This document shows, in pieces, positions 37,871 to 49,489 of a DNA stretch of 64,000 bases. The DNA is from Siphonodentalium dalli (taxonomy: Eukaryota; Mollusca; Scaphopoda; Gadilida; Siphonodentaliidae), in contig CP136065.1 in assembly GCA_032622095.1 (NCBI GenBank), forward strand, positions 205,324,151 to 205,388,150, given 5' to 3'. Position 1 is the stretch's first letter. The number at the start of each line of letters is the position of its first letter. Under the pieces are notes generated by a model. That model made no database searches. It was not told the DNA's origin and saw only the letters and a program-made list of their open reading frames with translations. The position numbers and the translations under genes were made by a program.

Positions 37871-38064
37871 CTGGATTTTGGTTTGTCCGGCTTGATAATT
37901 CAAACAAATATGAAACAATTTCAATAATAATCGGTATTCATGCAGGTTTTATTCAGTCATCACAGACCAGATTAATTTAGACCTCTTACAAATTAAGCCA
38001 CATCAGAAAATTTATAAACCTCAGCAGAAAGCCACCTTGGCAGGCAGGGGATACTCTGGGCGAT

Positions 38065-38208
38065 GTACAGTAATGCCCTAAGTAATGGATCCCTTAATCA
38101 CAGCAGAATTATGGGTAACTTTTCAGGATTTAGTCGGAAGTATGGCTTGTTGCCATTCATCAGAAAGCTCTCGGGGATAAAGAGTCGATTATTTAGGGCA
38201 ATACTGTA
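38065..38208. mobile_element. Palindromic mariner-type MITE, deleted right arm
   Basis: Left arm as in 281-496, cut after GAAAGCTCTCGGGG and joined to AGAGTCGATTATTTAGGGCA near the right end. Confidence 0.7.
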
Positions 38209-38974
38209 CGTGTTATCATTGAATTATATTTCTGAATTTTTGAAACAGATAATAAACTGTTAACTTCACTGCTGTATGGACCTTATATTAAATAAAACTG
38301 CTCCATGCAGTGCCGATCACATGGAAACATCGTGCAGCCATATAAGGCAATAATTGTGTTGTCGAACTGATAGGCACAACCAATCGTCCAAAACTCAACA
38401 TCAGAATACACAGCACATAGCTTGTCGAGACAAAATATGGAGTATTTTATCACATATTACCATGTGTAAAATAAACATGCTACCGGCATCAGGCCGCAGA
38501 TGTTTATTATACTGTCACTTGTTCCTCAAATGTTAAATCATATCATTTTTTTTTCTAATTGAATTTTCCTTCTATTTCATTGCATTCCTTTTTCCACTTT
38601 TTCAATTTACAAAAATGCCAGGGTTGAAACTTGTTGTATTTGAATCAAATCCTAACACCTTCTCTGTTTCCATTTACATTTACAGTGTTCAATCTCATAT
38701 ATATGGAAATAAGTAGTTAAATTGTATTGAAGTTATCTGTAGGAAAAAATTATTTTATGAGAATACTATCAAATTAAAGCTTGCTTTGAGTAATACTAAA
38801 CTAAGTATGTTGCTACCAAGCACAACATTCACTTAGTCAAGATTAATACAATTCAAATAAAGCCTTTGTGCATGAAGACTCAATATCATGTAATTTGAGA
38901 AAAATAGTTAATCTTTTCTTGTTGAATTAAGCCATTTCTATCACTATGCAGACACAAATTGGTATTGGTATAAT
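38209..38974. other. No gene recognised
   Basis: AT-rich, no element ends or coding motifs seen. Confidence 0.35.
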
Positions 38975-39850
38975 CAGGGTTTCCACTAGTACCCTATAGC
39001 CACTGGGGGGGGGGGGTGTCAGTCAGTTCAATCAACTGTGAATGTCTAGTATTTGTAAATCAGCCCATAAAATAAGCCCAAATCCTTAAGGCCTATGGTA
39101 ATAAATTAAAGGAATTGTAATTGTGTTTTCTATTTTAACTAACTGAAAAGTTGCTGTATAAAATTGATATTAATATATATGTAGAAATTTAGCGACAAAA
39201 TGATCAATTTAAATCTGAAGTGCAGGTGACATATGTATACTGAGAATTGTTCATACCATGCATCACCAACAATAGCAGTGGAAACTGTTAAATGTGAACT
39301 TTATTTCTATGTCTGACATCACTTTGTTCATGATATTATTTTTATTCTGTCAAATATTCCTTCATCGCTACATAATCAGTATATATCCGAATAAGAACAT
39401 GCATGCATTATATCAACTTATAAGATAACAAAATTGCCACATAACCAGACAGAATCAGACACGTTTAACCCTTTCATGACGGGAGCTACGCTGGTGCAGC
39501 AATACAGATCCTGTACCAGTGCATTCTCTTATATATTTGTTTTTCCCATAGCGAGCCTTGCATATATAAGAGAATTAACTGGCTGTCAAGGTAAATATTG
39601 TTAGGCTAATGTATTATCTTATATATGCGAGACTCACACATATAAGGGAATGCATTGGCGCAGGGTTTTTGCTAAATTTCGGGAAGCTTCAGTCATGGAA
39701 GGATTAAAGGTAATAATTATTAATGTGGGGATCATTGAAGAGTATTATTTTTTCGTATAATTGTCTTATAGTGGTCAGTGTTAGTTGGTAAATAACATAT
39801 CTTCAATTATCATTCCCCGTTTTACACTTGTCTTTCTAGTGGAAACCCTG
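38975..39850. mobile_element. hAT-type element with a multiplied right end
   Basis: CAGGGTTTCCACTAG at the left pairs with CTAGTGGAAACCCTG at 39836-39850. The right terminus is repeated at 39896-39910 and, decayed, near 39956-39969. The flanking 8-mers do not match, perhaps because of that rearrangement. A piggyBac-type MITE is nested at 39475-39707. Confidence 0.6.
39475..39707 (-). mobile_element. TTAACCCTTTCATGA-type MITE, nested
   Basis: TTAACCCTTTCATGACGGG at the left and CATGGAAGGATTAA at the right, two hairpins inside. Same family and orientation as 32595-32841. Confidence 0.7.
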
Positions 39851-39989
39851 GTAGAATACAGATTTGATCACATTCCCCGTTTTACACTTGTCTTTCTAGT
39901 GGAAACCCTGGTAGAATACAGATTTGATCACATTCCCCATTTTACACTGTCTTTCAAGTGGAAAACCGGTAGAATGCAGATTTTATCAG
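39811..39989 (+). repeat. 60-bp tandem repeat, three units
   Basis: Units at 39811 and 39871 are identical; the third (39931) is decayed. Each carries the hAT right terminus TCTAGTGGAAACCCTG. The repeated open frame is a consequence of the 60-bp period, not a protein. Confidence 0.85.
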
Positions 39990-40119
39990 CTGTGTATTAC
40001 TTTCAGACTATGATTAAGAGTTCTAGTCGGTAGACAAATAATTTTCTGATATTTGTCTGTCACCCATTGTTTTATAGAAAGCATTATCAGAGTTTACATG
40101 TTCTGTTCCACATTTTCAT

Positions 40120-40205
40120 TTAATCATCTTGATGTTGACCTCATAATGTACCATATGTTTGTTTAATCATCTTGATGTTGACCTCATAATGTATCATATG
40201 TTTGT
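40120..40205 (+). repeat. 43-bp tandem duplication
   Basis: TTAATCATCTTGATGTTGAC through CATATGTTTGT occurs twice with one difference. Confidence 0.85.
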
Positions 40206-40529
40206 TCAATTGTTTTTTGTTCTTCAAAAGTTTATTCAAAATGAAAATTATTTTTTCTTTCAAGATGAGTTTTTGTTTTTATTTCATTCATACGTTCCCT
40301 TTCCACTTTTATTTTACAAGCCAGTGTAGGGTGATATTGTAGAATCCCAGCCTCGCCTGCTGCTATTTAATCAATACATTACTGAATGGTTTCTTCCACC
40401 CAATTATAAAACTATACTTTTGAATGGTCTATCATTCATTTGGCGGGATTTTCAGGTAATATAAGCAGACGACAGACTGAGTAGATAATACAAGTGCAAA
40501 AGGATTCATATTCATTGGTGGGAAATGTT

Positions 40530-40790
40530 CAGTTATCAGAATTTATTAATTGACAAAAAATAATGCTAACCGCTGTCAATTATAGTATAGAATTGCTCAA
40601 AAAGTGGTGTATATCAACATGTTGTTCAACACAATTTGGTATCGAGAGTATGTCGGTCGGCATTCGTCAAATATCTTGCGGCCAATTATTCCAGGTGGTG
40701 AAAAATAACAGATTTCAAAAATTGATATCTAACCACTCTGAGCTTTGATGGGTGTGTTCCTCCACTCAAATATTTTACCCCTGAAACCAA
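40530..40790 (+). repeat. Dispersed repeat paralogous to both flanks of the 8.05-kb element
   Basis: GTTATCAGAAT, AATAATGCTAACC and TATAGTATA match 7978-8048; ATAACAGATTTCAAA and GAGCTTTGATGGGTG match 9060-9110. Confidence 0.5.
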
Positions 40791-41076
40791 AGAAATAGTA
40801 ATTTAGGAGCGTTAATTCGGATTGTGCATCTTTAACCTATTCAAATTCAATTTTGAAACATTGAATTATAATTTTGAATAGTCCAAATTGTCAATGCAAA
40901 TGTTGAAAATCTTTCAACAATGCCGACTTCTGTAATCCACATATGATGGGCAAATTGGTATCGTATTGTCTACAAAAGTATTATTGCTATGTACAGGTAT
41001 CAATATACATGTAGATATAATTGTAACCAATAATCACATAAACAATCCATTACAAACAAGAGATGGTGACCATGAC

Positions 41077-41140
41077 CAGGGTTTGCGATGCCTCTTGCCA
41101 AATATTTTCATTTGGCAATACATTTTGCTAGTGAGTTCTT
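41077..41140. mobile_element. Isolated left end of the intron-1 hAT family
   Basis: CAGGGTTTGCGATGCC followed by GCCAAATATTTTCATTTGGC closely resembles the ends at 17449 and 60187. No matching right end was found downstream, so it is a solo or truncated terminus. Confidence 0.5.
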
Positions 41141-42440
41141 AATTATGTGATGTGAACTATCTAATTACGATACATCATCGAAGGTGAATTATCCGTTATG
41201 TATGCCGACTTACAGACAATACAAAGGGAAACCTGATGAACAAATCTTATCAACCTAGCGATCAGCAGTGATACGTCGAAAGGGGTACATGTATGTAATC
41301 TTCTTTAGTTTTCACAAAACGGTAATACCTTCCTTCTGTTATAATCAAATTTCCATGAAACAGTTAAGAGTGTATCACCCCCCCGCCCTTTTCGGTACGA
41401 GGATTCAGGGTGTTTTGAAGCCGTAAGTGGGATTCATACCCCCGAATTAACTGGTATTCGGGTTCAAGCAAAACATCTTGGACGCAGGTTTTGATGGCGC
41501 AAAATAATATTTTGTGCTAGTTATCTGTATGAATGAGTGGGTAGAATAGCTTCTTGGGCATACTTGACCACCATGCCATCATAAAGTATAATTAATCGTA
41601 TCATAACGAGACCGGCGTCTCTTCGGTCGTTAACCGGAAAGCGTCCGGAAACTATATTTGATTTGTGTTCCAATTCCAAACTTTTAATTAACCGGTATAT
41701 TAAAACAGTCAATTTGTATGTCATTTATCGCATATTATTTCTTAACATGTATTCAGGATTCACCCCCCAAAATTAACTGGTATTCAGGATTCAGGGGGAG
41801 GGGGGTGATACCCTCAGTTAATTGACCGTCATTAAAATATGACAGTCAGAAAAAAAGTGTTGTTTAGTAAAGTTTTCATTTAGGCTAGTTTAAATATTAT
41901 GTCTGCAATAGGCTCTCAATGTAGATTACGTCACTGCACGAAACAGCACAAGGTAATTATAAACTCTTTTTTTTACAGTTAATCCCCTTTGTTTGTATGG
42001 GTAATGGTCGCAGTCATTGTAACAATGCATATTACTGATGACGTACATACCACATATATATGATGTCGGTATATTATGATCAGCAAGTATAAGACAATTG
42101 GTTAATCAGATGAATGTGATTGGCGATGGAAAAAATTTGTGGCTCGGCTTTGTGTAGTTTGATGACTGTCTAGAAATATTAAACGTAATTTCTGGGTGCC
42201 ACTGAGATAGTTATTGCTTCTTTGCTTTACTCGCTCATTTTACATGTGTAACAAAGATAAAAAAAATGAGAATTTCCTTCCATTTCCCCAATTATACCCT
42301 CAATTACATTTGACATATCATTTTTTAATTTGGTTAAAAAAAAATTCATTTGGCAAAATTTATGGTAAGAGAATATTTGGTCCAATCCATTCCTGACCAA
42401 TCCTGATTAAATTTACATTTACTTTAAATAAGTGTTTTCC
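41141..42440. other. No gene recognised
   Basis: About 1.3 kb without a supportable gene. A GAATTAACTGGTATTCGGGTTC phrase (about 41442) recurs as AATTAACTGGTATTCAGGATTC (about 41771), with a GGGGGTGATACCC block; it may mark a decayed element between them. Confidence 0.35.
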
Positions 42441-42448
42441 ATAGTGTA

Positions 42449-42877
42449 CAAGCCTGCAAATAGCGTGTCTGTCATTTGCAGAATGAGGTCCCCAGAGGGT
42501 GAATTTAGTGATGCTATCCCGCACAGCGGGCTAGCATCACCAAATTCACCCTCTGGAGACCTCATTCTGGGAAGTATCTATAGTATCAAATTAACATTGT
42601 TTTTAGTTACATTTCCTTTCTGGGAAGTTTCTATATCCCCTAATTTGCAGAAGATAAAATTCATAATTGAGGTGCCCAATGGGTGAACATCACCAACTTC
42701 AACTGGGGAACTTCAATCTGATCCTAGAGGTCTGCCATAGCAGTTGAGGGCCTTAGCAGAATGAGGTCCCCAGAGGGTGAATTTAGTGATGCTAGCCCAC
42801 TATGCGGGATAGCATCACTAAATTCACCCTCTGGGGACCTCATTCTGCAAATGACAGACACGCTATTTGCAGGCTTG
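42449..42877. mobile_element. hAT-type foldback MITE, intact
   Basis: Perfect 8-bp duplication ATAGTGTA at 42441-42448 and 42878-42885. Inverted ends of over 90 bp begin CAAGCCTGCAAATAGCG and each contain a further palindrome (AATTTAGTGATGCTA through TAGCATCACTAAATT). Related: 2798-3222 and 4800-5035. Confidence 0.9.
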
Positions 42878-43101
42878 ATAGTGTAAGTATTTTCCTTAGT
42901 GTATAACACTATTTCAGGACTTCAGGGGATCTAGTTGAGGGCTTCAGTAATATGCCATGCTTGGTGTTGCACTTGTTGATATGTGCCTGTCTCTCAGAGC
43001 TTGGTGTTGGTTCCATAAATTTTTTCCTGTTCAATATTTTTGTTATAATGGGGACATGATTTACTTATGATTTCTGAGAACTTCCCTTGGAAACCATCTC
43101 A

Positions 43102-43246
43102 TACAGTAATGCCCTAAATAATCGACTCCTTAACCACAGCAGAATTATGGGTAATTTTTCAGGATTTAATCGGAAATATGGCTTGTTGCCATTCATCGGA
43201 AAGCTCTCTTGTGGTTAAGGAGTCGATTATTTAAGGCATTACTGTA
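43102..43246. mobile_element. Palindromic mariner-type MITE, deleted right arm
   Basis: TACAGTAATGCCC to GCATTACTGTA; the left arm runs to GAAAGCTCTC and is joined to TTGTGGTTAAGGAGTCG. Confidence 0.75.
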
Positions 43247-43949
43247 GCATGTGAACATTGCAGTTCATCTTAATAGCTGTTTAAATATTCTACTCATGAG
43301 TCACCCATCCATATTCCTTTTGATATCTGTTTCTGATGGAAGATAATGTGATCTATTTGTAGACTTTGTTAAAAACAGACTTCCCATATTTCATATCCCA
43401 TATTTTGGAGTGAGGAGCAGGGATGGGGAATGATCCCTATTCTATTGAGGTCAAGTTGAATACAAACAGCTAGTTCTTTCAGACATTATATAATTTTATG
43501 GTGATTTTTCCTCAACAAAATAGTTCTTCAAATTGCTGCCAAAAAAACTCAAATATGCAATGAAAAATGTTTTATTTATTTTCTTGCAGACAGTCATGAT
43601 TTCAGATGGTAGACTGAGCGGATTACTCCAGTTGAGTTCATAGTCTAGATAATGCTGAGTGTTTTTGAAAATATTTCCTGTAAAACCAGGTCAAACTGTC
43701 TCTTGACCTCAATGAAAAAAATGGTTATTTTTTAAACAAATATTTTTTACATAATTCGGACATATCTCTCATATTGTGAGGGTAAACACATGTTATTATA
43801 ACGCTAGAGCATACATTGGTTTTAAAAGATTTTTCCCTTGAAATTGAGATCTTTTGAAAATTCACGAATGGGGCGCCTCAACTGTTAAGGGGTTTTCATG
43901 CCAGAGATATCTCAGGAGGTGGAATGTTTAGACCTGCAAAGAAAACTGC
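43247..43949. other. No gene recognised
   Basis: AT-rich, no coding motif, no element ends seen. Confidence 0.35.
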
Positions 43950-44910
43950 TTAACCCTTTCAGTGCCAGGTCTGATTTTTGTATTAACCCATATACCCTGT
44001 GCCAATGCATTCTCTTATATATGCGAGTCGACCATAGGTCGCCTCGCATATATAAGAGAATGCATTGGCCTAACAAATTTTCGTCATTTGTTATTATTTT
44101 TTACAATTTTTTACAATTTTAATAATTTTTTCTTATATTCTTATTTTATAGGTTTAGTGCCAGGGAATCTTACGTTTTTCATGGGCATCAAAATTATTAC
44201 TATGAATACTTGGTGATAGTTTTGAGTTGTAACATGCCCCTAAGGTTTTATCCAGTTTGTTTTTAAATTCGCTATAGCATGCTTAAAGGGGTACTGTACG
44301 CCATTTTCATTAAATTTCCGGTGACAACAACGATCTAATATCGATAATATATAGAAACATAAGTAATTTGAGTCGAAGATGTATTCTGTAAACGCTCAGG
44401 TTAATAGGCTATCTTAACATTTAATAATTTAAAAGTTAATAATTTGATATAAATTGAATTTATGACTGGAGCCATAAAATGGCGTCAATTAAATTACGAA
44501 TTACCGTAATCAAAAACAGTAATTGAGGGATACTGGATTTTTAAACGGATCGCACACACGATCGCTTAAAATATTATGATGATACGGGGAGAACACTCAA
44601 GCCACTCACTGACTAGCGACGATACAATAACTTAAATGATTATATGGGACTAGTATGCATATAATATAACTTTTATTTGATTCATTTGGTTGAAAACTTT
44701 ACAAAAATTACTCGACAACGACAATTTGTATTTTTGCATTCCGGTAAATTTGTCATCCGTAACATGACTTCGTACTCAAAAGACTTTCAAATAATGGAAA
44801 AATTGTTACCTTATTCTCCGACTCGGAGACTATAGAAACCAACAACAACATTTGGCGTACAGTACCCCTTTAAGCATACCCAAAAAAATTCAAGCTAAGC
44901 TAGTGCACCA
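43950..44910 (+). mobile_element. TTAACCCTTTCAGTGCC MITE carrying a nested TTAA element
   Basis: Left end TTAACCCTTTCAGTGCCAGG; the palindrome at about 44001-44069 and following sequence match 9143-9611 in inverse orientation. It is interrupted at ATGC|TTAA by the element at 44287-44869, resumes GCATACCCAAAAAAATTCAA, and its right end is lost. Confidence 0.75.
44287..44869 (-). mobile_element. TTAA-type MITE, family A (copy 3), nested
   Basis: TTAA at 44283-44286 and 44870-44873; ends AGGGGTACTGTACG and CGTACAGTACCCCT. The host sequence without the insert is present at 9264-9277. Confidence 0.9.
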
Positions 44911-45115
44911 TTTGAAGGAATCTGTTTTATCTGAAGACCACATCAAGCATATTATATAACAATAAAAGTGTCAAAAAGGTGACTTGAAGTTAAATCATAT
45001 TTTTAGAAGGGAAATTTTGGGAACAGCATTCTCAGTAAGGATAACAAATTATTGGAAATGATTAACTGCCGTAAAAAGTACATGATCTGAACTAGTGTAA
45101 GGTTTGAATGAGTAT

Positions 45116-45555
45116 TTAACCCTTTACCCAACAAACCGGCCAAAAACAACCAAATAAAGCTTCAACAGCCTAAAATATCTTCGGTCTGTCTCAATAACAC
45201 CATACAAATATGGATATCATTGGAACCGGTTCATTGACCACATTGTGATGGTTACAGTTATGCCCTGTGCCAATTCATTCTCTTATATATGCGAGGCGAC
45301 CTATATAAGAGAATGCATTGGCCTAAAAAAAATCTTTTTTTACCATTTTTTCTTACATTCTTTAACAATTTTATAATTTTTTCTTACATTTTTTAACAAT
45401 TTTTATAATATTTTTCTACATTCTTTGACAATTTTATCATTTTTAGTATGTGTTAAGCCAATGCATTCTCTTATATATGCGAGGCGACCGATGGTCGACT
45501 CGCATATATAAGAGAATGCATTGGCACAGGGCCGTTCTGTTGGGTAAAGGGTTAA
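45116..45555 (+). mobile_element. TTAACCCTTTACCCAACA MITE, internally expanded
   Basis: TTAA flanks. The first palindrome is collapsed (GCGAGGCGACCTATATAAG) and the AT spacer TTTTTCTTACATTCTTTAA is triplicated; the second palindrome is intact (about 45459-45524). Confidence 0.8.
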
Positions 45556-46130
45556 TAGAGAGCAACACTGCTTCAAGACTGTTTGTGCTGGAAAATCTTA
45601 GGCATCCATTTTGCAAGCATTGTTACCTTGAAGATCCAGCCCAATTAATACAAATGTTGATATGCAGGTCATTCACTCAAGCAGGGAGCAATCAACTTTA
45701 AATGTACCACAGTGTTAGGCATAGCTGGTCAGCTGGGATATTGGTTATGGTCATATGACCTAAAATTCATCTCAGCCCAAAGGTTTATATTAGTTCTTGG
45801 AAAATGGATAATGCTTCCAAATTTCCAGCACAAACTAACATTCACATGACATATATTATCTGATACATATAACTCAACACCTCTGTATAAGTAGTATATT
45901 AAATATATGAATCAATCCAGTTTGCCAGAGCTCACGCATATAACCAAATAAAAGAAGTTGAACATAGCAATCAACAAGCCTGCACTAGGATGATGCAAAA
46001 TCTCATATGAGCCCACACAATCCACTCTTTGATTTCTGTGACAATGAACAATGTTGGCCAATCCCTAAAAGATTAACCATGAAGGTCTGCAGGCATGCAG
46101 TGAAACCCGGTCATTACATCAGAACATCTG
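45556..46130. other. No gene recognised
   Basis: Nothing beyond short open frames. Confidence 0.3.
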
Positions 46131-46134
46131 CAGA

Positions 46135-46340
46135 GTATCGGATATTTGGAGTAATCAGTCTTCGGTGTATATATAATTTCTTCGGAGTATTGGCTTTTGG
46201 AGTATTAGACCTTCTGACTATTGGAACTTCAGAGTATTATTAATTAATACTTCGTAATATTGAATCTTCGTAATATTGGGACTTCGGAATATTGGACCTT
46301 CATATAATCGGGTCTTCGGAGTATTGGCTCTTTGGAATAA
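46135..46340 (+). repeat. Minisatellite, CTTCGGAGTATTGG unit
   Basis: About ten degenerate units of 17-20 bp built on (A)CTTCGGAGTATTGG, for example ATCTTCGTAATATTG, ACTTCGGAATATTGG and TCTTCGGAGTATTGG. Confidence 0.75.
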
Positions 46341-47252
46341 AGGTATGTAACCATCTCTTAACACTGGCCTATTTCCAGTTGATTGCTCTCCACTTAGGTT
46401 GACCAGATTGCATTTAAACATTTTTGTTCATTGGGCTGCAATTTTGCTGAAATATGTTTGGATGCTTTAATGTTCAGTGTAATATATGGAGGTATGATGT
46501 TTATATATCAGTACATTGTAATTAAGGAATTAACTTAAGATTATCACACAAATAAAGCTCCTCTCATAGAGCCAAGACAATAAGCATATTCGGTGATGTG
46601 CTTGTTTTGTGAAATTATTAATTAATCTGACGGTTCTTGCTACCAAAATGACAAAAAAAAAAGAAGATATTGTTTTAACCGCTCAAATATATTAAAATTC
46701 ACTGTTTTGGCCATCTCTAAAAATCTGTTCAGGTTCTATATGCCACAATGATGATAGCGGTATTTGAACATTAAGAGTGTTCATTGGATGTGAAAAGTGA
46801 ACCCTAGTTAATGATCGACCCCAGTATTAAATGAGGATGTCACCCCTATCACCCTGAATCCTGAATATCAGTTAAGATTATATGGAATACATACCGTACT
46901 TAGACATTTTACACTGATATCATAGTTTTCACACATTTGTTGAAGTAGTATCCATAACTTCAATATATCAAATGTATTAGACTGATTTACATCAAAATAT
47001 CTCATTTGGGCTGGAAAATATTATAAATGTGCCATAATGCTGCGTACCAGCCTTGCTGATGAGTCCTGAATACCGCAGTTAATTTAGGCATTTGAATCCC
47101 AAGTAGGCCTTCCAGTTAACAGAGGGGCATAAATCCTGCATACCGCCTGAAAATGGCCAGAATCATGCATACCATAATAGGTGGGGGTGGGGGTTTGGGG
47201 GGGGGGGGGTCAGTGACACCCTCAATTATGTAAAAAAAAAACATAGGCCTAT
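46341..47252. other. No gene recognised
   Basis: Repeated phrases about CCTGAATACC and GTTAA(G/T)T (46860, 47070-47130), and a poly-G run at 47200-47209. No coding exon. Confidence 0.35.
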
Positions 47253-48045
47253 TAGTCTGGGAGCTAATAAGGGTACCCTTGCACCCCCCTGGGACTTAAC
47301 TTCACCCCACTCATTTTGTTCTTATTATGTCCTTCAACTTTTAAGCAATGTTAACAAGAAAAAAAAGTGGCCGTGTAGACTCCAGACAAGATGGCGTCCA
47401 TCATGGCCGCCGTTTTTCAGCCCAGACCCTAAGTCAGTTTTATGCAAATTATAGCGGGAAAATCTTGTAAAATGTATACAAATGTATATATTTTCGTGAA
47501 GCTGAGACATAATGACACATTTTTGAGCCAAAATTGAAACTCACCATCCAAGATGGCCGCCAAAATGGCCACCGGAAGTTGAAAATATAACATTTTTTCA
47601 CAAATATCTTCTAGATCAATTCATGCTGTTTGGAACTGGTTGAGTAATGCAACTTTATTTTGTGTTTTGTATATTAACTGATCATTGGAGCAACGAAATA
47701 TGCAATTATTGGGGTCCTAACCCCTTCCGATCCCTCAAAAATTCGATTTTACAGAATGCGGTATAAAATTTCACAAAAAATCGCAATTGGGATTCTAGTC
47801 ATATTTCAACAAGAAATGAACAGAACTTTGTAATGTAAGTGAGGCATATCATTAACTATTAATGTTCCAAATCACTGGGACCAAAATTCTTACTTTGGCT
47901 CAAAATGGCCGCCAAAATATGGAAAATGGTAAATATTACACCAGCGTGTCCTGCAATTGCTTACAAGTTGTGGTTGATGTATACAATTGGCTAATCTGTA
48001 TTCTATACATTGCATACTAACATGTCTAATGCACCATGGATCATT

Positions 48046-48989
48046 TTTATACGCCCTTTTTGAAAAAAAGGATTTTAAAATTGGATTTTCCGTAAGTCAC
48101 TTGTGGGTTGCAACCCACAAGTCAATCAAACAAAAGATCGCACCTCACAAGTATACTCACGTCGGTCCGCCCGTCCGTCCGTCCGTTAACATTTTTGTTT
48201 TCCGATCGATAACTCCAGTTTGGATTATTTTATCTGAACCAAAGTTGGCATGTGTATTTCCCAGCTAAAGATACAGGCCAAGTTCGAATATGGGTTTCGT
48301 CCAATTATTTTTACATGAGTTACGGCCCTTTTTCGACTTAGAATTTGACCGTCTGTTAACATTTTTGGTTTCCGACCGATAACTCCAGTTTGGATTATTT
48401 GATCTGAACCAAAGTTGGTATGTGTATTTCCCAGCTAAAGATACAGGCCAAGTTCGAATATGGGTTCCGTCCAATTATTTTTACATGAGTTACGGCTCTT
48501 TTTCGACTTAGAATTTGACGGTCTGTTAACATTTTTGGTTTCCGACCGATAACTCCAGTTTGGATTATTTGATCTGAACCAAAGTTGGTATGTGTATTTC
48601 CCAGCTAAAGATATAGGCCAAGTTCGAATATGGGTTCCGTCCAATTATTTTTTACATGAGTTACGGCCCTTTTTCGACTTAGAGTTTGACCAATTTCATG
48701 AAATTTTGGTTTCCGACCAATAACTCCAGATTCGATTATGTTATCTGAACCGAAGCTGGTATGTCTGTTTCCGAGCTAAAACTACAGACCAAGTTCGAAT
48801 ATAGGTTCTGTCCAAATATTTTCAGATAAATTACACACATTTTTCAATCTTAGAATTTGACCACTTTTTGGCATTGAAATTAGGGGTATATCAGATATTC
48901 TTTGCAAGCTAAACTTATTATTTTATTTTGCGGTAGTACAATTCAAAATGGCTAAAGGGCGTATTTTGCCACGCCCTAGCGATGCTCTT
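48046..48989 (+). mobile_element. Helentron-like (pearl-type) insertion in the left arm
   Basis: Absent from the right arm, where the site reads CCATGGTTAATTGTTACTAT (inverse strand). No target duplication; the insertion point is next to T residues. The 5' end ATACGCCCTTT pairs with AAAGGGCGTAT just inside the 3' end, which closes with GGGCG...CGCCC and ATGCTCTT. Inside: a hairpin on CACTTGTGGGTTG, CCGTCCGTCCGTCCG, and a tandem core of three ~170-bp units plus a diverged fourth (48183-48865). These are features of Helentron-derived elements. Confidence 0.75.
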
Positions 48990-49489
48990 GTTACTATTGT
49001 CACCACTGACATCACCAGAAATATGGGATTTTTCTCTCACAAACTTGACAAAAATATTGGCAAAAATTCACTTTTCAGGGTTCGACCATTTGTTCAAGTA
49101 AACTGCAACTATCTTTGGTATCAAAGGTGTTTATTGTTTTGGTCTATCTTAAGTGTGTCACACTGTGATGTTTAAAGACTGAAATACTCAAGATGGTTTC
49201 CAAAATGGCAACCAAATTTGTAAAAAGTTAAAAGTTAACATATCCCGAACATTATTCTCTGCGTTATCCGAAAAAGATAGCAAATTGTGACTCACTTGGT
49301 TATTTTACGTATTAGTTAATTAACTGACAAATACGTTCTAGAATATTTGTTCCAGTTCCGTATGGGGCATGACAAATTCATTTTAAAGTTGCAGTATGGA
49401 ATTTTGCGGAGAACCTCTTTTGTGATTCTGGCCATATTATTGAAAGGAAATGAGCAGAACTTTGAGACGGAACTGAGATTAATATGTTT

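Noticed and set aside
39785-40033. 82-codon open frame with repeated FLVETLVEYRFDHIP
   Set aside because: Produced by the 60-bp tandem unit (a multiple of 3), not by selection for protein.
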